NCBI GenBank assembly: GCA_964030785.1
Contig: OZ034970.1
Coordinates: 20,146,634 to 20,210,633 of the forward strand
Length of the DNA: 64,000 nt
Direction of reading: 5' to 3'
DNA from: Siderastrea siderea
Lineage: Eukaryota > Cnidaria > Anthozoa > Scleractinia > Rhizangiidae
Below the pieces are notes generated by a model, which saw only the letters and a list, made by a program, of their open reading frames with translations, searched no databases and was not told the DNA's origin. Position numbers and translations under genes: made by a program. Shown here piece by piece: positions 47,328 through 59,639 of this stretch. Every line of letters starts with the position of its first letter. Position 1 is the first letter of the stretch.

Positions 47328-50300
47328 TCAGTTGAAGGGGCCCTTTTCATAGCTATTGTTGGTGCAAGGTGGATTGGATGGGGAGACCTCAATGTGCCTG
47401 GTAATGGCATCTTTATCTTCTGCACGACGTCGCAAGATGTCTGCCTGGAGCAAAGCCAAATGAGGATACTGCTTGGGTTCCTTCACAGGTTCCACCCTCC
47501 AGTTTCCTGAACGTTTGGAATAGATCTTTTTAAACTGCCCTTCCAGGGTCTTGCGGAAAACATGGAAGTTGTGGTCCAGGGCTGCTAACAAAATCTGCCC
47601 AGTAAAGACCTCATACCTGAAACATTAACATTCAGTTGAAGTTATTGTATACTTTGAAGCAGACGAACAAGGAAAATGGTGTGGGCAACATAACCTGTCT
47701 CCCAACAAACTATCATCCTAGTTTGTAATTTTTTCCCAACAGATTTCCTTCTATTTGCATGAACATGAACTTACCCAAATGCAATCCATTTCAGAGCATA
47801 CTTCAGACGCATCGAGTTGACGTTTTCTAAGTTGCTTGTATGCCTAGTTTAGATAAATATAACAAAAATTCAAGACTGAGCCATTACTTGAGTCATTTTT
47901 TAAATAGATGCATTATAATTATATGGGTTATTGGTCAAGCATGAGATAAAGGTGGTGGAATATTGGCCAAATTATTTTATTACAAAATTAGGACCAAAAC
48001 AAAGTCAAGATCCAGCTGTACTGACAGGTATAGTTTTTAATTTTTACCTTATTACTACTGATTTACTTCAGACAAGGCTTGCTTTGTAAAAAGCCACCAG
48101 TAGGCGATGACGACCCGTATAAAAAGTTACTATTACGTAACATACAACCAAGCATATTGCCTACACAGGTTGCCAATGACATAGCAGGATTGGCTTTACT
48201 TTGAGTGCTCACAGACCACGCCAAACAACAGGGAATACTATAAGCCACTCTAATGAAAAGGTACATGTACATCCATTCAGATCTATTCAGTGATGGGTAC
48301 GGATTAAGTCATCTAAAAGGTCTGATGCAAGTGTCATCAAAAAACTGTTCTCCCGAAATGTACCTGAAAAACACATAGTGTTCCAGACTCTTTAGCCATT
48401 CATGGTCCAACACGATCTTCCGCAACTCTTTTGCAGCCTTGGAGTTCATGGCTAAGTACTCCTTACCACCTTCCACTTCAGTCAGTGGTCCATGGGAACA
48501 AGTAGCTCCATCCCACTCATGCTCCCCACAGACATGGTGCATTATCCCTAACCACTTGTCCTTAAAAGGAGGACATAATACTTATTTTATAAGATGCCAC
48601 AACATAAAATTGAATACTCTAACTTGCCACAAAATGTTAATTCGAGCAACCTGACCCAAAGTGAAAGTCACATACCTTCAACAATTCAAGATCTCCATCA
48701 CAAGTTTCCACACAGTGCCAAAAATGGTTTCACACTGGTTCAACCCACTGCAAGAGTTTTTCACAGCCCTTGATCTTCCCAGCCTGCAAAGCAATTAGGT
48801 TCTAAATTGAAAGAAGCAATATACAAAACAGTCAAGCAGTAATTACAAATATGGCTGGTTCCCCTCGTGTGCATGATGAAGCAAATCCTGTGCCATGATT
48901 GGCTACTCACACAGGCAAGCCGGAGCCAATAACTTGCCTGCTCAGGATTGCCTTTTGTCTGTCTGCCCAGTGAATCGCAGTAAACCATGTTATAAAACCT
49001 CCATTGATAAAGCTCGTTTGGTTAAGAAGGCCAGATATTGGTCTCATTCTTTTTTTCATGTTTATGGTCCCCGGCTTTGTCTCAGCATATCCTGCATGGA
49101 CTTTACTATCTTACCCATGAATTTAGCCGTTGGCATGCAGATACAAAACAAAACAATATTTCAATTTGAATGTAGAGAAAAATACATATATTTGAACTCT
49201 AATGGAAATATGAGAGAAATTTGGTATCCTCACTTTTGATAAGGGCCACTGTAAGCATCGCACATTGAACTATACTAAAATATTATTCACAATACAAGGA
49301 TGACACAACAAAGAACAAATAAAAACCTCTGCTGTTCTCACAAGAAACACAAGCAAGTCACCACCATGTGTAACTGATGGGTCAGTCAAACAAATTCAAA
49401 GTTACTTTGAAAGCATTACCCCCTCCACCTATGGGTTAGTTCAACTGCCAGGTGTGTGACATGAGGAAAATTATATACAAAAATTCCTGTAAATCCAACC
49501 AATAACAATCAAACAACACAATAAAGCATAATAGGTAGATAGATGGAAAGGTAAAACTCTCTTACTCCTCATCGCTCACAACTTCTGAGTGAGGGTTTCC
49601 TTCCAAAGTGGAGAAGTAGGGATTCCAACTTTGGACCTGCTCGAGAAGAGTCTGGTGACATGTGGCGAGCTCTTCTCCGGGCTTCAGAGTGTATCGTGGA
49701 ACTAGCAGTTACATCACCTTCAATGCTAAATACACCAGAAATAGACTATATCAGTAAATGCCGCACTTTTCGAAGTTCCGAAAAATGTCACAAGATTTCT
49801 CATTGAAAGTGACAAATAATAAATATTGCCAAACATACACACTGACTTCAAAGTACTCTCACTGCTTTCTCAGATAGAAACAAGAACTCACTTGCTAACA
49901 GATGTGTTGTCTGAAGCACTGGCAAAGGGTAACGGGGACACTGATAAATCCTCAGGTCCGCGTCTTATTCCAACAGGCGCTGACTGCAGGAACAATTCCT
50001 TTCTCTCTGTGAATAAATTCAAAACATTGTCACACAGACTACTCAACATTTGTCACACACAGAAGTTAGATACAAGATCGTTTATTGCCAGCTAGAACAT
50101 TGGCTGGATAGCACAACAAAGAAGCCAATTTACTGATAACATGTTAGAAACATTTTCTTACCTCGCCTCGGAGTAGAAGGTGTTGAATGTGGTGATCCAC
50201 GACCATGGTGAGATCCCGGGTGAGTCGAACGCGTACTTCTTGAAGGGCACTGAAATGCTGATGGAGAAGCATTTCGGCGAACTCGCTGTTTGTAATTCTT

Positions 50301-50419
50301 CGAAGCCCAAGAGCCTCCTTTCGCTCGTTCCACGGATTAAACGTTGACTCTTGCAATTTGAGTCGTTTGATGCCTTCTCGCCTCCGTGGACGTCCCATCT
50401 TGGGACGATTCGCCGCCAT
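47328..50419 (-). pseudogene. Kolobok-like transposase, internally deleted
   Basis: Proposed exons: 50419-50162, 50007-49892, about 49730-49571, about 48780-48677, 48560-48364, 47843-47775 and 47616-47328. Exon 1 gives MGRPRRREGIKRLKLQESTF and SEFAEMLLHQHF, the start of a multicopy coral protein family. Exon 3 reads LKPGEELATCHQTLLEQVQS. The C-terminal exons read NHFWHCVETCDGD, DKWLGIMHHVCGEHEWDGAT, KIVLDHEWLKSLEHYVFF, NSMRLKYALKWIAF and ILLAALDHNFHVFRK, matching the C-terminal half of Kolobok-type transposases. The later exons join in phase. TGA at 48730-48732 interrupts the fourth. The part that should carry the first acidic residues is absent between exons 3 and 4, so the protein cannot be a working transposase as it stands. 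Exon 3 and 4 limits are approximate. Confidence 0.65.
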
Positions 50420-50682
50420 TGCGACGGAGGAACTTCTGAACAGGCACAGAATCCCACTCGATTACCGTTCGGAAAGTAGCGATTGTCCACAAATAATACC
50501 CAGTACAGAAAGAACAATAAACGACGAAAATATTTATGTGAAAATAGAGGCTGCTTTGTGCAGTGACCGCTCGATGGAGAAGGATTACTTTCTCTAACGA
50601 TGAAATCCGGAGTTTTGGGTGCCCCGAAAATGGCGTCTGAACTTATGTAAGCGCGCAAAGGCTCTTGGGTGGGTCAGACTCT

Positions 50683-50686
50683 TTAA
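50683..50686. repeat. TTAA target duplication, right
   Basis: TTAA directly after the right terminal repeat of the Kolobok-like element. Confidence 0.85.
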
Positions 50687-53419
50687 TGTGTTGCTTTTTA
50701 GATCTATTCAAGAGGAAATGACAAAATACTCATGCCATGGCTTAACAGAATGTCCTTTAATTTCAAAGTAATTTGGACATTACCTTCTAGAATTCATTTA
50801 TCATTTGTAATATGTAAGTTATCCATCACTCCAGATAAAAATTTGTAAAGATAGTGCATTTAATTTTTATACCCTGGGGTTGATGACCCTGGAATTCTAG
50901 GGGGTAGGACAAAGGAATTCCAGAGGTTGTCATTTTGGGCTAAGGATTCCAGGGGTTGTAAGAGAACAAAATGTTCATAGCAGAGAGAGATAGACAATAC
51001 GCAATCCTTCAAGATGTTAAGAAATGTGAAGCCAGCTGTGATTACTTGATAAGTGACAATCTAGCTTATGCTGGGCGGTTTTTGTGTGAGAAATACAACT
51101 GCAATCCACATGACAACAGCAACATTTCAAGGTGTCGAGCTGAAGTGAACAAACTAATGGAAAAGCTGGAAGCTATTAAAGATAAAATTGCTGCACATGA
51201 TGATTGTCTTTTAGTGAGAGAACAGTAAAACAACAAACAGGCCTTGCCTGCCAGCATGGTATAATTCAGATACTCTGCACTCGATATCAACTGGCATTCT
51301 GAAGAATATTGCACAAGTGATTGAGGACCTGGAAACTACGTGAAAGAAATATAAGCCCACTTATTTCATCCATTCAAAAACCAATGTATCAAAATCTAGG
51401 AGAAAGAAGAAAGACAAAAGGAAAGGCAGAAAACGGTTGATGGCGAATGTGAGCCTGAGATGTAGGAAGTGCGGCAGATAGTGTTGATCTAGAAATACTT
51501 GGTTTGTTCACGTCTTCCACCGATAAAGCTTGCTTAGGAGACCTGTTTAACTCCAAATGCTTTGTCGGGGAAGCTGAAAAGTCATTTGAAGAGTTTTTAT
51601 CATATAACTCTTGAACATCAACAAAAACGTGTCATTTTGATACTCTTATCACCTAAATTTCATTTGTTACCTTAAGTGTCAGTTTATCAACCATGTTCAG
51701 GCACGAATCCAGGGGAGTGTCCTGAGGTTCACCTAACACTCCCTTTGGGTTGAAAACTTCTATACATTAAATGTTAATTCCTAAGGAGGGGACACTTCCT
51801 CCGTTGGTTATTTCTTATAATGGATTGCCCCCTTCTTGAGATCCTGGATCCGCCCCTGTTGTGTTAATTAGAAATAAGCTAAAATGCCATGTGACCAGAT
51901 AGGTAAATTGCTCATGGTCTGGTACTAATTATTGTTGTTTGTTATATTTTTATGTTTGGTTACGTATAAATCACGTTTTATTCATATTAAATTGGTCCCA
52001 GAATGAAATGAGTATCATTGTTATGCAGGCATAAGTGGTATTTGAATCTTTAAGTCAGCTTGCCCATCAGAAAAATTAGATACCACCCCACCTGCTTTTA
52101 CCCTCCTCCCTTAGGCCATGAGATCACGTGGTCCCCCCTCTCGTTTTACAGGCCCCTCCTGATAATTATTGCACAGTCCCTGTGGGTGCCAATGATAAAC
52201 AAATTTATTTCTTGCTTCAAGTAGCTTCTTTTGTTGATGCCACAGTCATTCCACTTCTTCAAGGAATTTCTGCTTAAACTTTTCGATCATGCTACGAGAC
52301 ATCTGTGATCGTCTTCTTCCAAATCAGTGATTTTGTAAAGAACTAGTTATTGCAATAACTCTCGTCTTTCAGCATTTCGTCTTTTTTATCTCTCTTATGG
52401 TAATTGAACATTACGTTTTGCTGTGTTCAAATAGCACTTGTAATGCAGATCTATTTTAACGTTTTTTATGCCTGTTACGTTACTTTTTTAACCTGTTAAA
52501 TTCAGAGCAGCAACCCCCAAGTACAGAAAACAGTTAACGTCTTATGGAAAACAGTTAACATCTTATGGAAAAGGCAATACCTCTAGCAGTCGTATTAAGA
52601 GATTCATCGAACCCGATACATGAATTGTGAATACCAGACGTTTCTCGTTGTCTTCACTCCTTTGCAAAGTGATAACTGTTGAACGAAAGAGAGGACAAGA
52701 CAAATACGGGTTATTACACTGAGTGCACTGTTTCCATCAAACACTTTTCCATTCATGTGGCTTTGCTTTGTAGTGAAGAGAGTTCTCTGATTCAGTTACT
52801 TTCAATTTAGTGACCCTTGTGCAGGTATTGAACTCCCGCTGTTTTAACCTGATAAAGTTGATGGATTTAGATCGGTATTTATGATCTCCCACCTGATGGA
52901 AATGTTTATCCCATCAAGTTTTTTGGGAAATGTGCATTTGACGCAGTGCTGATTGACTTGCTTCAAATTTAAATAGGAACTCTGGCAATGATTTGGTAGT
53001 TCAGGAACTTGCTCTGTCCACACATCGTAAATGATGTTTCTTTAGCCTTAGCATCAATTACTTTTACAAACGTGAGTGAATCTTCTTCATAACTGTAGTT
53101 GACTACCACCATGGACGGACAACAAAAAGATAACGTTTGTTTTTTTGTGAAAGGAATAAATATGACAATACTATAATAGATATAAAATAAACAAATTAAA
53201 TTACATACTTAGTGAAAAACGTATGAAGCATTTCCAATAATACTTAGCACATCTTTACAAATATGAAGAAACAACTGAAGAAAACAAGCGAATATATAAA
53301 TCGATAAATAAATGCCTAGCAAAAGAAAATTGCAACGTGGGCCAAAGGTCTTTCAATTATTAACATTTCCAATAAATTTGTTGCGGATCAGAGGTTCCCA
53401 TTTGATCTTGAAATGTTTT
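50687..53419. other. No convincing gene; one short unknown frame
   Basis: The frame 50971-51228 (plus, 85 codons) has scattered cysteines (CEASCDYL, EKYNCNPHD) and ends in a short helical segment. I do not recognise it, and several stops follow. Near 50890-50960 a GGAATTCCAG phrase is repeated. Near 51700-51860 lies a tract ending GATCCTGGATCCGCCCCTG, a common end of dispersed repeats. Near 52540 there is a short duplication (AAAACAGTTAACNTCTTATGG twice). Confidence 0.35.
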
Positions 53420-53850
53420 AGATGACCATTTCTTGCGGCAATATCTTTCTCAATGCGTGCTTTTTCGTGTCACCATAAGTTTCTACAGTCTCAAACTCCT
53501 CGTACATTTATGGTGTCTTATCTTACACGAAAAAAATCATGGGCTTTTTTGCCAGGTTGCTTTATGGGAATGTGTCCACCGATGCAGGCAAACGCTTGGA
53601 AGTTGGTCCATTTCTTCTTCTGTTGTTGGTAATGAAATATACCTGGGCCCTAGTTCCCGAGTAATCAATACACACACCTTGCACAACACAACAGATAAAG
53701 TACACACTGCCTCACCAAATGTATTAGCAGTCATTCGAAGAGACCCTTCATCTTTCAAGAGAGGAGGAGATGAGAGAAAGCACTGATCTACGATTAAGAC
53801 TGAGCTTCCTCTCGAATTCATGGTCAGTAGCCTCAGGATGATATTGCAGA
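53420..53850 (-). pseudogene. PIF/Harbinger (HARBI1-like) transposase fragment 1
   Basis: From 53820 the minus strand gives FGEAVCTLSVVLCKVCVLIT and GPRYISLPTTEEEMDQL, and in other frames further down HIPIKQPGKKAHDFF and then INVRGV. These correspond to the helix-turn-helix and first catalytic region of HARBI1-type transposases (IDGTHIPIK...). The expected first aspartate is not readable, with CIGGHIPIKQP in its place, and at least two frame changes occur. The second half of the domain is missing. Confidence 0.55.
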
Positions 53851-54020
53851 GAAATGATTAGGTGAAATCTGTGAAGAATGGTTTTCGCTGAAACCGATGT
53901 GTATACCATTGTCAGTGTCCAATAATTCAGCAACAAAAATTTGATCAGGAAAATCATATAAATTGTATTTACAAATGGATGCGTTGAATGGCAATTTAGG
54001 GGTTGGCAACGAGTTTGCAA

Positions 54021-54959
54021 TCGGCCAAAATGTGGTTCCCCCTACATGGGCCTGCTAGCAGTCGGTTCCTTGCTGGGAAGTTCACCACTAGAATAAATTG
54101 CAGCCTTCAACGTTGTTTGCAAACCATTTGGCGTGTTTCCTCTGTATTCTCCTCCAGCAGCGGTTTCAGGCAAAAGAAACAATATCGTACTAGGTGGTGA
54201 TCAGACTTCCATCGTTGGCAAGACATGCCATCTTTGCGGATCATGGAAGAATCCAAACAACAATTTTGCGTACGATGAGCGAGTGAAGATGAATGAACGA
54301 AAGTACACTTTGAAACCTGATCCTAAATCACTGGACCACTCCCCATTAAACTTCATTAATATTTAATTCCATTTAACCAACTCTACCCTGTCTAGGAAAC
54401 TTCCTATGCTGCAAGGCAAGGCAAACTTTCTTTTCAACCACGTGAACCTCAGTCCACATGAACTGAACTTATAAAATAGAAGGACCTTTAAATCTTGTTG
54501 ACGTTTCACGGAACTTTAAGCCAGCAGCATGATGAACGGATCTTTTGAATGAAAAGTGGTTCTTCACTAAACCAGCAGCCCTTTCCTCCTTAGCACGAAT
54601 TTCCATGAACAGATTTGAGATGGTCTATAGGACTGAGTATTTGTTTATAAAATCTGTGGATGTTTATAAGTTGTATCCTGCACCGTTAACTGCTATTATT
54701 ATGCACTGCTTTTCCTACCTCAATTTTTTTCCACAAGCACACTGCTAATTGCCGCTGGCACTATTTTCATTACTTCATTCCTACAGACAAGTATTCATGT
54801 ACACTGTGTGTAGAAGTGATGTTATTTTGCAAACATTTGCTCAAAAAATTGATGAGAATGAGATTTAAAAGAAATTTCCAAAGAATGAATGGTACAGTAC
54901 ATGCTGACCCAATAGACGTCTTGTCTGCATGTAAAAATTGCAGAGGTGCTATATCCACT
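54021..54959. other. No convincing gene
   Basis: Short frames without motifs. Confidence 0.35.
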
Positions 54960-57250
54960 GGTAGATGACTCAACATGATACCCACCTTGAGCTGTTCAGA
55001 AAGATAAGGTGTGGCAAATGGTTCTCAAATACTGACTGTGTTTCTACAGTAATTAAACTTGCCATTACAGCAACAGTAACATTGGCATTTTCACGGTGTA
55101 AAAAGTGCAAGACCAAAGCAGGAGAGAGGTTATCTCAGAGATTGCCCCACAGCACAGCGTAGCTAATGCCCTTTTGCATGCGGGAATACTGGGGGTAGTA
55201 GAGGACTTTGCCGTGCAGATTGATTCATAATGCCTTCAGCCAGATGGGGATGGGATCTCTGAGTTCTTCACACAGACGAATTCGTAGACTTTCCTGGAGA
55301 GTATGCTTTGTCACTTTTTTGCCCACCTCGCATTCTGCTACACTGTTATGTTTTGGAGTCTATGTTGGGGGAACAAACACACAAAATTCTTCAACACATC
55401 AGTACAGATGAGAGGCAACACGTGTCCACACAAACAGACTTAGGCCTTCACTGCGAGATTATAACAGTCCATGGATGGAGGTTTGATTCGACGACAGCAA
55501 GGAACTAAATAAAGCGAGGAAGACATATAATGAGCCACATGCCCAAAGACCAAAAACTCAACGGCAAATACTATAATCAACTTGCAATTCTGTGTGGCCT
55601 TTGACGAGAAAGAGCAATAAACTCGCATGGGACATACGATGCTCACAGCCAACAAAAAACAAGTCTGGCCCCAAATGTTTGGCCCGAGGTATCACGTGAT
55701 CAAATTACGTCATTCAATGTCATTTCTAACAAGGCCTCCAATTAGCCTAAACAGTCTAGTTTGATGAGATATATTTATCTTCATTACAATTTATTAGCAT
55801 TTGATTTTGCACTCATACCTCAAAAAGATGAGACCAGAATTCTAGTTAAAAGAAGGTGCAGTTCATTTACCCAAGTGAATAACCAAAAGGACATGCTGTC
55901 TCTAAAGTTATGGCCCTCTCCTTTTCTTGCTGCAAAGATTCATATAAACCAGGCAATTTTCAGTCTCTCAATCTTGTTGTGGCGTTGCGTGCCCGGAATG
56001 TTGTACAGTGTGGCATGCCCCAAAAAGTATTGCAAACTAAGTGTTTTGAAATAGTAGAGTTTGTGCAAGTCTAATTTTCTGGGAATCTTAGCAAACAAGT
56101 TGCAGGAACATAATATCAATATAACCTTTAAAGCTGAACTAATTGCAAACCTTGTTTTTTAACAAGCCATTCTATTTTTGTCAAAACCTTAACATATCCT
56201 TTCTGTTCCTTCTAAATGTAAGAGCCAGTCAACGAGGGATCAGAGATTTTTGAAGGAAAAAAAACACTCTATCACAAATTTTGCCTGCAGGAAGTTAGTC
56301 AAGACAATGTAATCAATTTGACATTAGTTTGTCTTTTCCTCTTATTCCAATTAGTTTTTGAAGAAGCCATTCTTTTTTTCCAAAACTCCAACATACAAAA
56401 GATGATCAGCCTTGCTTTTTATAAACGTAAATGGCTGGACATTGGGAAAATGTTTATGATTTTGCCACCTGTTTTGTGGCATCTAAACCTTTTTTCCATT
56501 AAAGGGATAGGCCACAATGAAAACATTTTTGCTGCACGTGAAAAAGAAAGAAAAAAGAAAGTACAATGCTTATATAGCGCTTATCACAACGTCTCTAAGC
56601 GCTTTACAATTCTAGAAGCTAGGTAACAACTGAAACAAATATTACAAATGAAACATAAGATGTTTTTAAGAAATCCAGCTGGTGGGAGGCGAACCAGTTG
56701 GCTATTTAGAAGAGCAGCTGAAGGATTTATAACTCGGGACTGCCGTGAAACAAATCCATGAAGTGCTCAGAGTGGGATTCGAACCCGGGACCCACGGACT
56801 CGAAGTCCAACACCCTAACCACTCGGCCCCCTTGCCACCATTGTTGTATTTCTACTCAAAACCTTAACAAAACATTAATTTTGTTAACAGCATTTATTTG
56901 TTATATAACTTTACCTTCTTCCAGTTGTTCGCATTTTTCTCCTAGATTTGTCTGGCTTCAGATATGCTAATGTTGGCTTCAACTGCAGGGATATCTCCAT
57001 CTGCTTAACAGCAAAAAAAGCAGAAAATATCTACAAAGATAATTTCGTGCAATTGATGAAATTCTTTGCTGTTTCAACATAAAACTTTTAATGTTCACAA
57101 TAAGCATAATCCTAATTATCTAAATGTAGTCACAACTTGCAATGAAATGTTCCTAAGAATCCTAATGAAATAATCCTATACTTACAACATAAATAAACAA
57201 GATAATGATTTCATATATTTGATGTACACCTTCTCTATAACGAAATATTT
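54960..57250 (+). repeat. Direct repeat, copy 2 (contains SINE)
   Basis: Same-orientation partner of 41943-43450, about 800 bp longer. The extra length comes from the SINE at about 56531-56845, a tract near 55380-55740 and a local duplication near 56140-56345. Confidence 0.75.
56531..56845 (-). mobile_element. tRNA-like SINE
   Basis: On the minus strand 56839-56760 reads as a tRNA-like head. It has an A-box-like GAGTGGTTAGGGTGTTGG, an anticodon-loop-like CTTCGAG and a B-box GGGTTCGAATCCC. The rest of the unit has the phrase TATAGCGCTTATCACAACG with GCGCTTTACAATTC, common in animal SINE bodies, and a purine-rich run at 56540-56560. The matching site in copy 1 (42888-42905) is uninterrupted, which fixes the insertion limits to within a few bases. 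It is not a functional tRNA gene: the acceptor stem is poor. Confidence 0.65.
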
Positions 57251-57261
57251 CATAAGTCAGT

Positions 57262-57400
57262 AAATTATGATCGCCCGGGTGAGTGTAGTCCTGAGAACGA
57301 CTCTTTGTGGTGACATTGACTGATGTTTCGACAACCTGAGCGGAAGTCATCATCACAGTCAAATGTGCAGATTTGGCTACATGTGTACACAGCACTGGCT
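57262..57400 (-). repeat. Dispersed cnidarian repeat tract
   Basis: The minus-strand sequence translates as MMTSAQVVETSVNVTTK and then SQDYTHPGDHNL. I know this string from many coral and anemone loci, where it is spurious translation of a dispersed repeat. No complete element is visible. Confidence 0.4.
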
Positions 57401-58540
57401 TTCTGAACAATGATAGCCTATGTGTGTCAAAACTACTTTTAATTCTACATTCAGATTTCGCTAACATGCTGAGGTCGCTTATTGTTTGCCAACCTGTCTC
57501 TTGTACCATGCGCAGTGTCCACACAATCCCCATTCAGATCTTCAAATGAAAACCAAGAGTACCCGCACAGAGGTCCCCTGAGTCGCAGACAATGGCAGCA
57601 TAGTGAGCTAGGATTTTTGATTCAGGTAAAGAAGTGTAATTGTATGGTACATGATTCTACATTTTAATTTGTTTTCAAATACCATAATACTTAAATTTCT
57701 CACTGTATAGTAGACTCTTTCACTTGAATTTGCGGCGATCATGCGATCGTTTCAAAAATTATCCAGAGTCAATGCTGCAATGGTCAAACTTCAAAACTGT
57801 TCTTTACGGAACTGTCATAAAGCTTACTTAATGCTCAGCAATGTAGCTTGAAAACCATGTATTTCTGTGATTCCTTCCTACAAAAAATCAAATACAGCTA
57901 AAAGCTATCAAGATGGAATTAAAACAAAAACAACAAAAAGAAAATATACGTGTAGGAAGCCACAGGTAAATGAGTGTTCTTAACACAATTTAGCAGGCAT
58001 GTAGTATAGACTACACGAACGTTTACCTTCTTTAAATTTCCAGCTGCTTGGCAAATCTATGTTTCTGGTACTGACTTTGTTTAACAAAAATTGGAAGGAA
58101 CGCTTGCACAAGTGATAGGATATAGAGAATCGTCTACTATTCATTAGAAACGCTGAGATTCTTTTGAGGTAAGATGCTCACATCACCCTATACGTACATG
58201 ACTCACGAAGAGAGTGATAAAACTGTCGAGGGACGAGAACATCGTATTCAATTCTTCTGATCGTTTTTCTCTTAGCTTATACACAGTGAAAATTATCTTA
58301 TCTTGAATTTTATACTACTTTATATATGAAAATTGAATCAAATATTAAGGATGGTACGATTGATAGCTAAAATGACAGGTGCTTGAAATCACCGACAAAT
58401 TAAGCTCGAAAGAAATAAATTATGCTGTTATTGTATCTTGTGCTGTGATTAAACAACCAAACAACACGAAAATTTTAAAGAAATTGGATGAAACTACTTA
58501 AGAAAGAAAAATAATATGAGACGTAAACTTACAGGACCTC
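57401..58540. other. No gene seen
   Basis: AT-rich sequence without motif-bearing frames. Confidence 0.4.
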
Positions 58541-58544
58541 TAGA

Positions 58545-58712
58545 GGTCCCTTAACCTTAAGTACTTAAGTGGTCACTTATGACAATCTTAAGACTCGATA
58601 CTTAAGTGTAATTCTTAAGTAGTTACCTAAGTCTCTTTATGCAACACCCCTAATTTACAGGAACACTTAAGTGCGCACTTACGTGTTGCGGGTGTTTTAT
58701 GCAACCGGGCAC
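58545..58712. repeat. CTTAAGT-rich MITE-like tract
   Basis: The phrase ACTTAAG or CTTAAGT occurs at least six times in about 170 bp, and the tract ends GGTGTTTTATGCAACCGGGC. Ends of this type (GCCCGGTTGCATAAAA on the minus strand) are common in small animal DNA transposons. A clear second end is not visible. Confidence 0.4.
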
Positions 58713-59639
58713 AGGGTGGGAAAGTTGGTACCCCAAGAGAAAAATAAATAGCCATATAGCTCCTCAGTGAAATTCTCTACAGCACTGTACTTTGCGATAG
58801 CTCTGCCATTTTTACAAGGGCTTTCATGTTGAGCACATACATGTTGCAAATTCCCCACTGCTACTCCCAGGGGAATACAAGATCAGGTGAATTGGAGGTC
58901 ATTTCTATTGTGTAGGGGCGTGAAATAATCACAGTTACGGTTCTTGTACACGCACTCTAGGGAAAGTAATAAAAATGTGTGAAATTAGAAGAAAAAGGAA
59001 AAATGCTCACATCACACTACAGGTACACAACTGTATTCCATTATTTGTCATTGAAGATTTCCCTATTGCCATTATTTTTTCCTGAGACATGCTTAGGGTC
59101 ACATAGCATCTACATGCATTTCGACCAGCTATAAAAAGCTCAAGGCTTTCCAAAAATAGAAGCCTGACGAGACACAGCCTCAAAAAGTTTTTACATAAAC
59201 AATATATGGATCAGAAGGAGTCTGGCATACGATAAATGAAAAATTATGTAGAGAAGGTCCTCTTTTTGTATGAAACAGCAATTTAACTTTCAGGGTGGGA
59301 AAGGCAGCATCACAAACTTGTAACAAAATGTCAGGAAAAAGTACAAATCTGAAAATCAAGTTTTCTAATTTTCAATTGAACCTCTTCTACTTGCTTGTTA
59401 CGTGAGGGACTCTGAGAAGACTTGTTATCTGTGAAATAAAGAAAGTCTTGAACGAGTGAAAATAAGATTCAAAACGAACGTAAGTTAGCTGCCTTAAATT
59501 TACAGGCACTTGAAAATAAACATATATAAACTGTGAGCTACAGTGAGTGATCACCAAGTCGTGTTTTCCTAATGAAAGGTGGTTACATTCCATAAAATAA
59601 GTCAAAATATACCCGTGCATTTGCAAGGTCCATGGATCT
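58713..59639. other. No gene seen
   Basis: Nothing recognised; ordinary AT-rich sequence. Confidence 0.35.

Larger units (their letters stand above)
44310..50682. mobile_element. 6,373-bp TTAA-flanked Kolobok-like transposon with P2X7-ballast cargo
   Basis: Both ends begin with the perfect 17-bp terminal inverted repeat AGAGTCTGACCCACCCA, followed by diverged GC-rich sequence containing GCGCGCTT on each side, and both are flanked by TTAA. Two convergent genes lie inside: a plus-strand gene with a CXC-like and a P2X7 C-terminal domain (44436-45542), and a minus-strand transposase-like gene (50419-47328). TTAA duplications occur in Kolobok and piggyBac. The transposase C-terminus (NHFWHC, HHVCGEHEWDG, LAALDHNFH) resembles the Kolobok-type proteins I know. 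The transposase has a nonsense codon and lacks its middle, so this copy is probably not autonomous. Confidence 0.8.

Noticed and set aside
399..48732. Several TGA stops inside otherwise good frames (1735, 15751, 15439, 48730), considered as possible stop-codon reassignment
   Set aside because: TAA and TAG also interrupt frames (399, 1562, 62646), frameshifts occur in the same genes, and the intact helicase and most of the DUF6589 gene use ordinary stops. Decay explains it.
53537..53786. Plus-strand frame ending in a Lys/His/Arg-rich tail
   Set aside because: Antisense of the HARBI1-like fragment.
56760..56839. Functional tRNA gene on the minus strand
   Set aside because: A-box and B-box-like sequences are present, but the acceptor stem does not pair well and the unit continues into a SINE body; the paralogous site lacks it.
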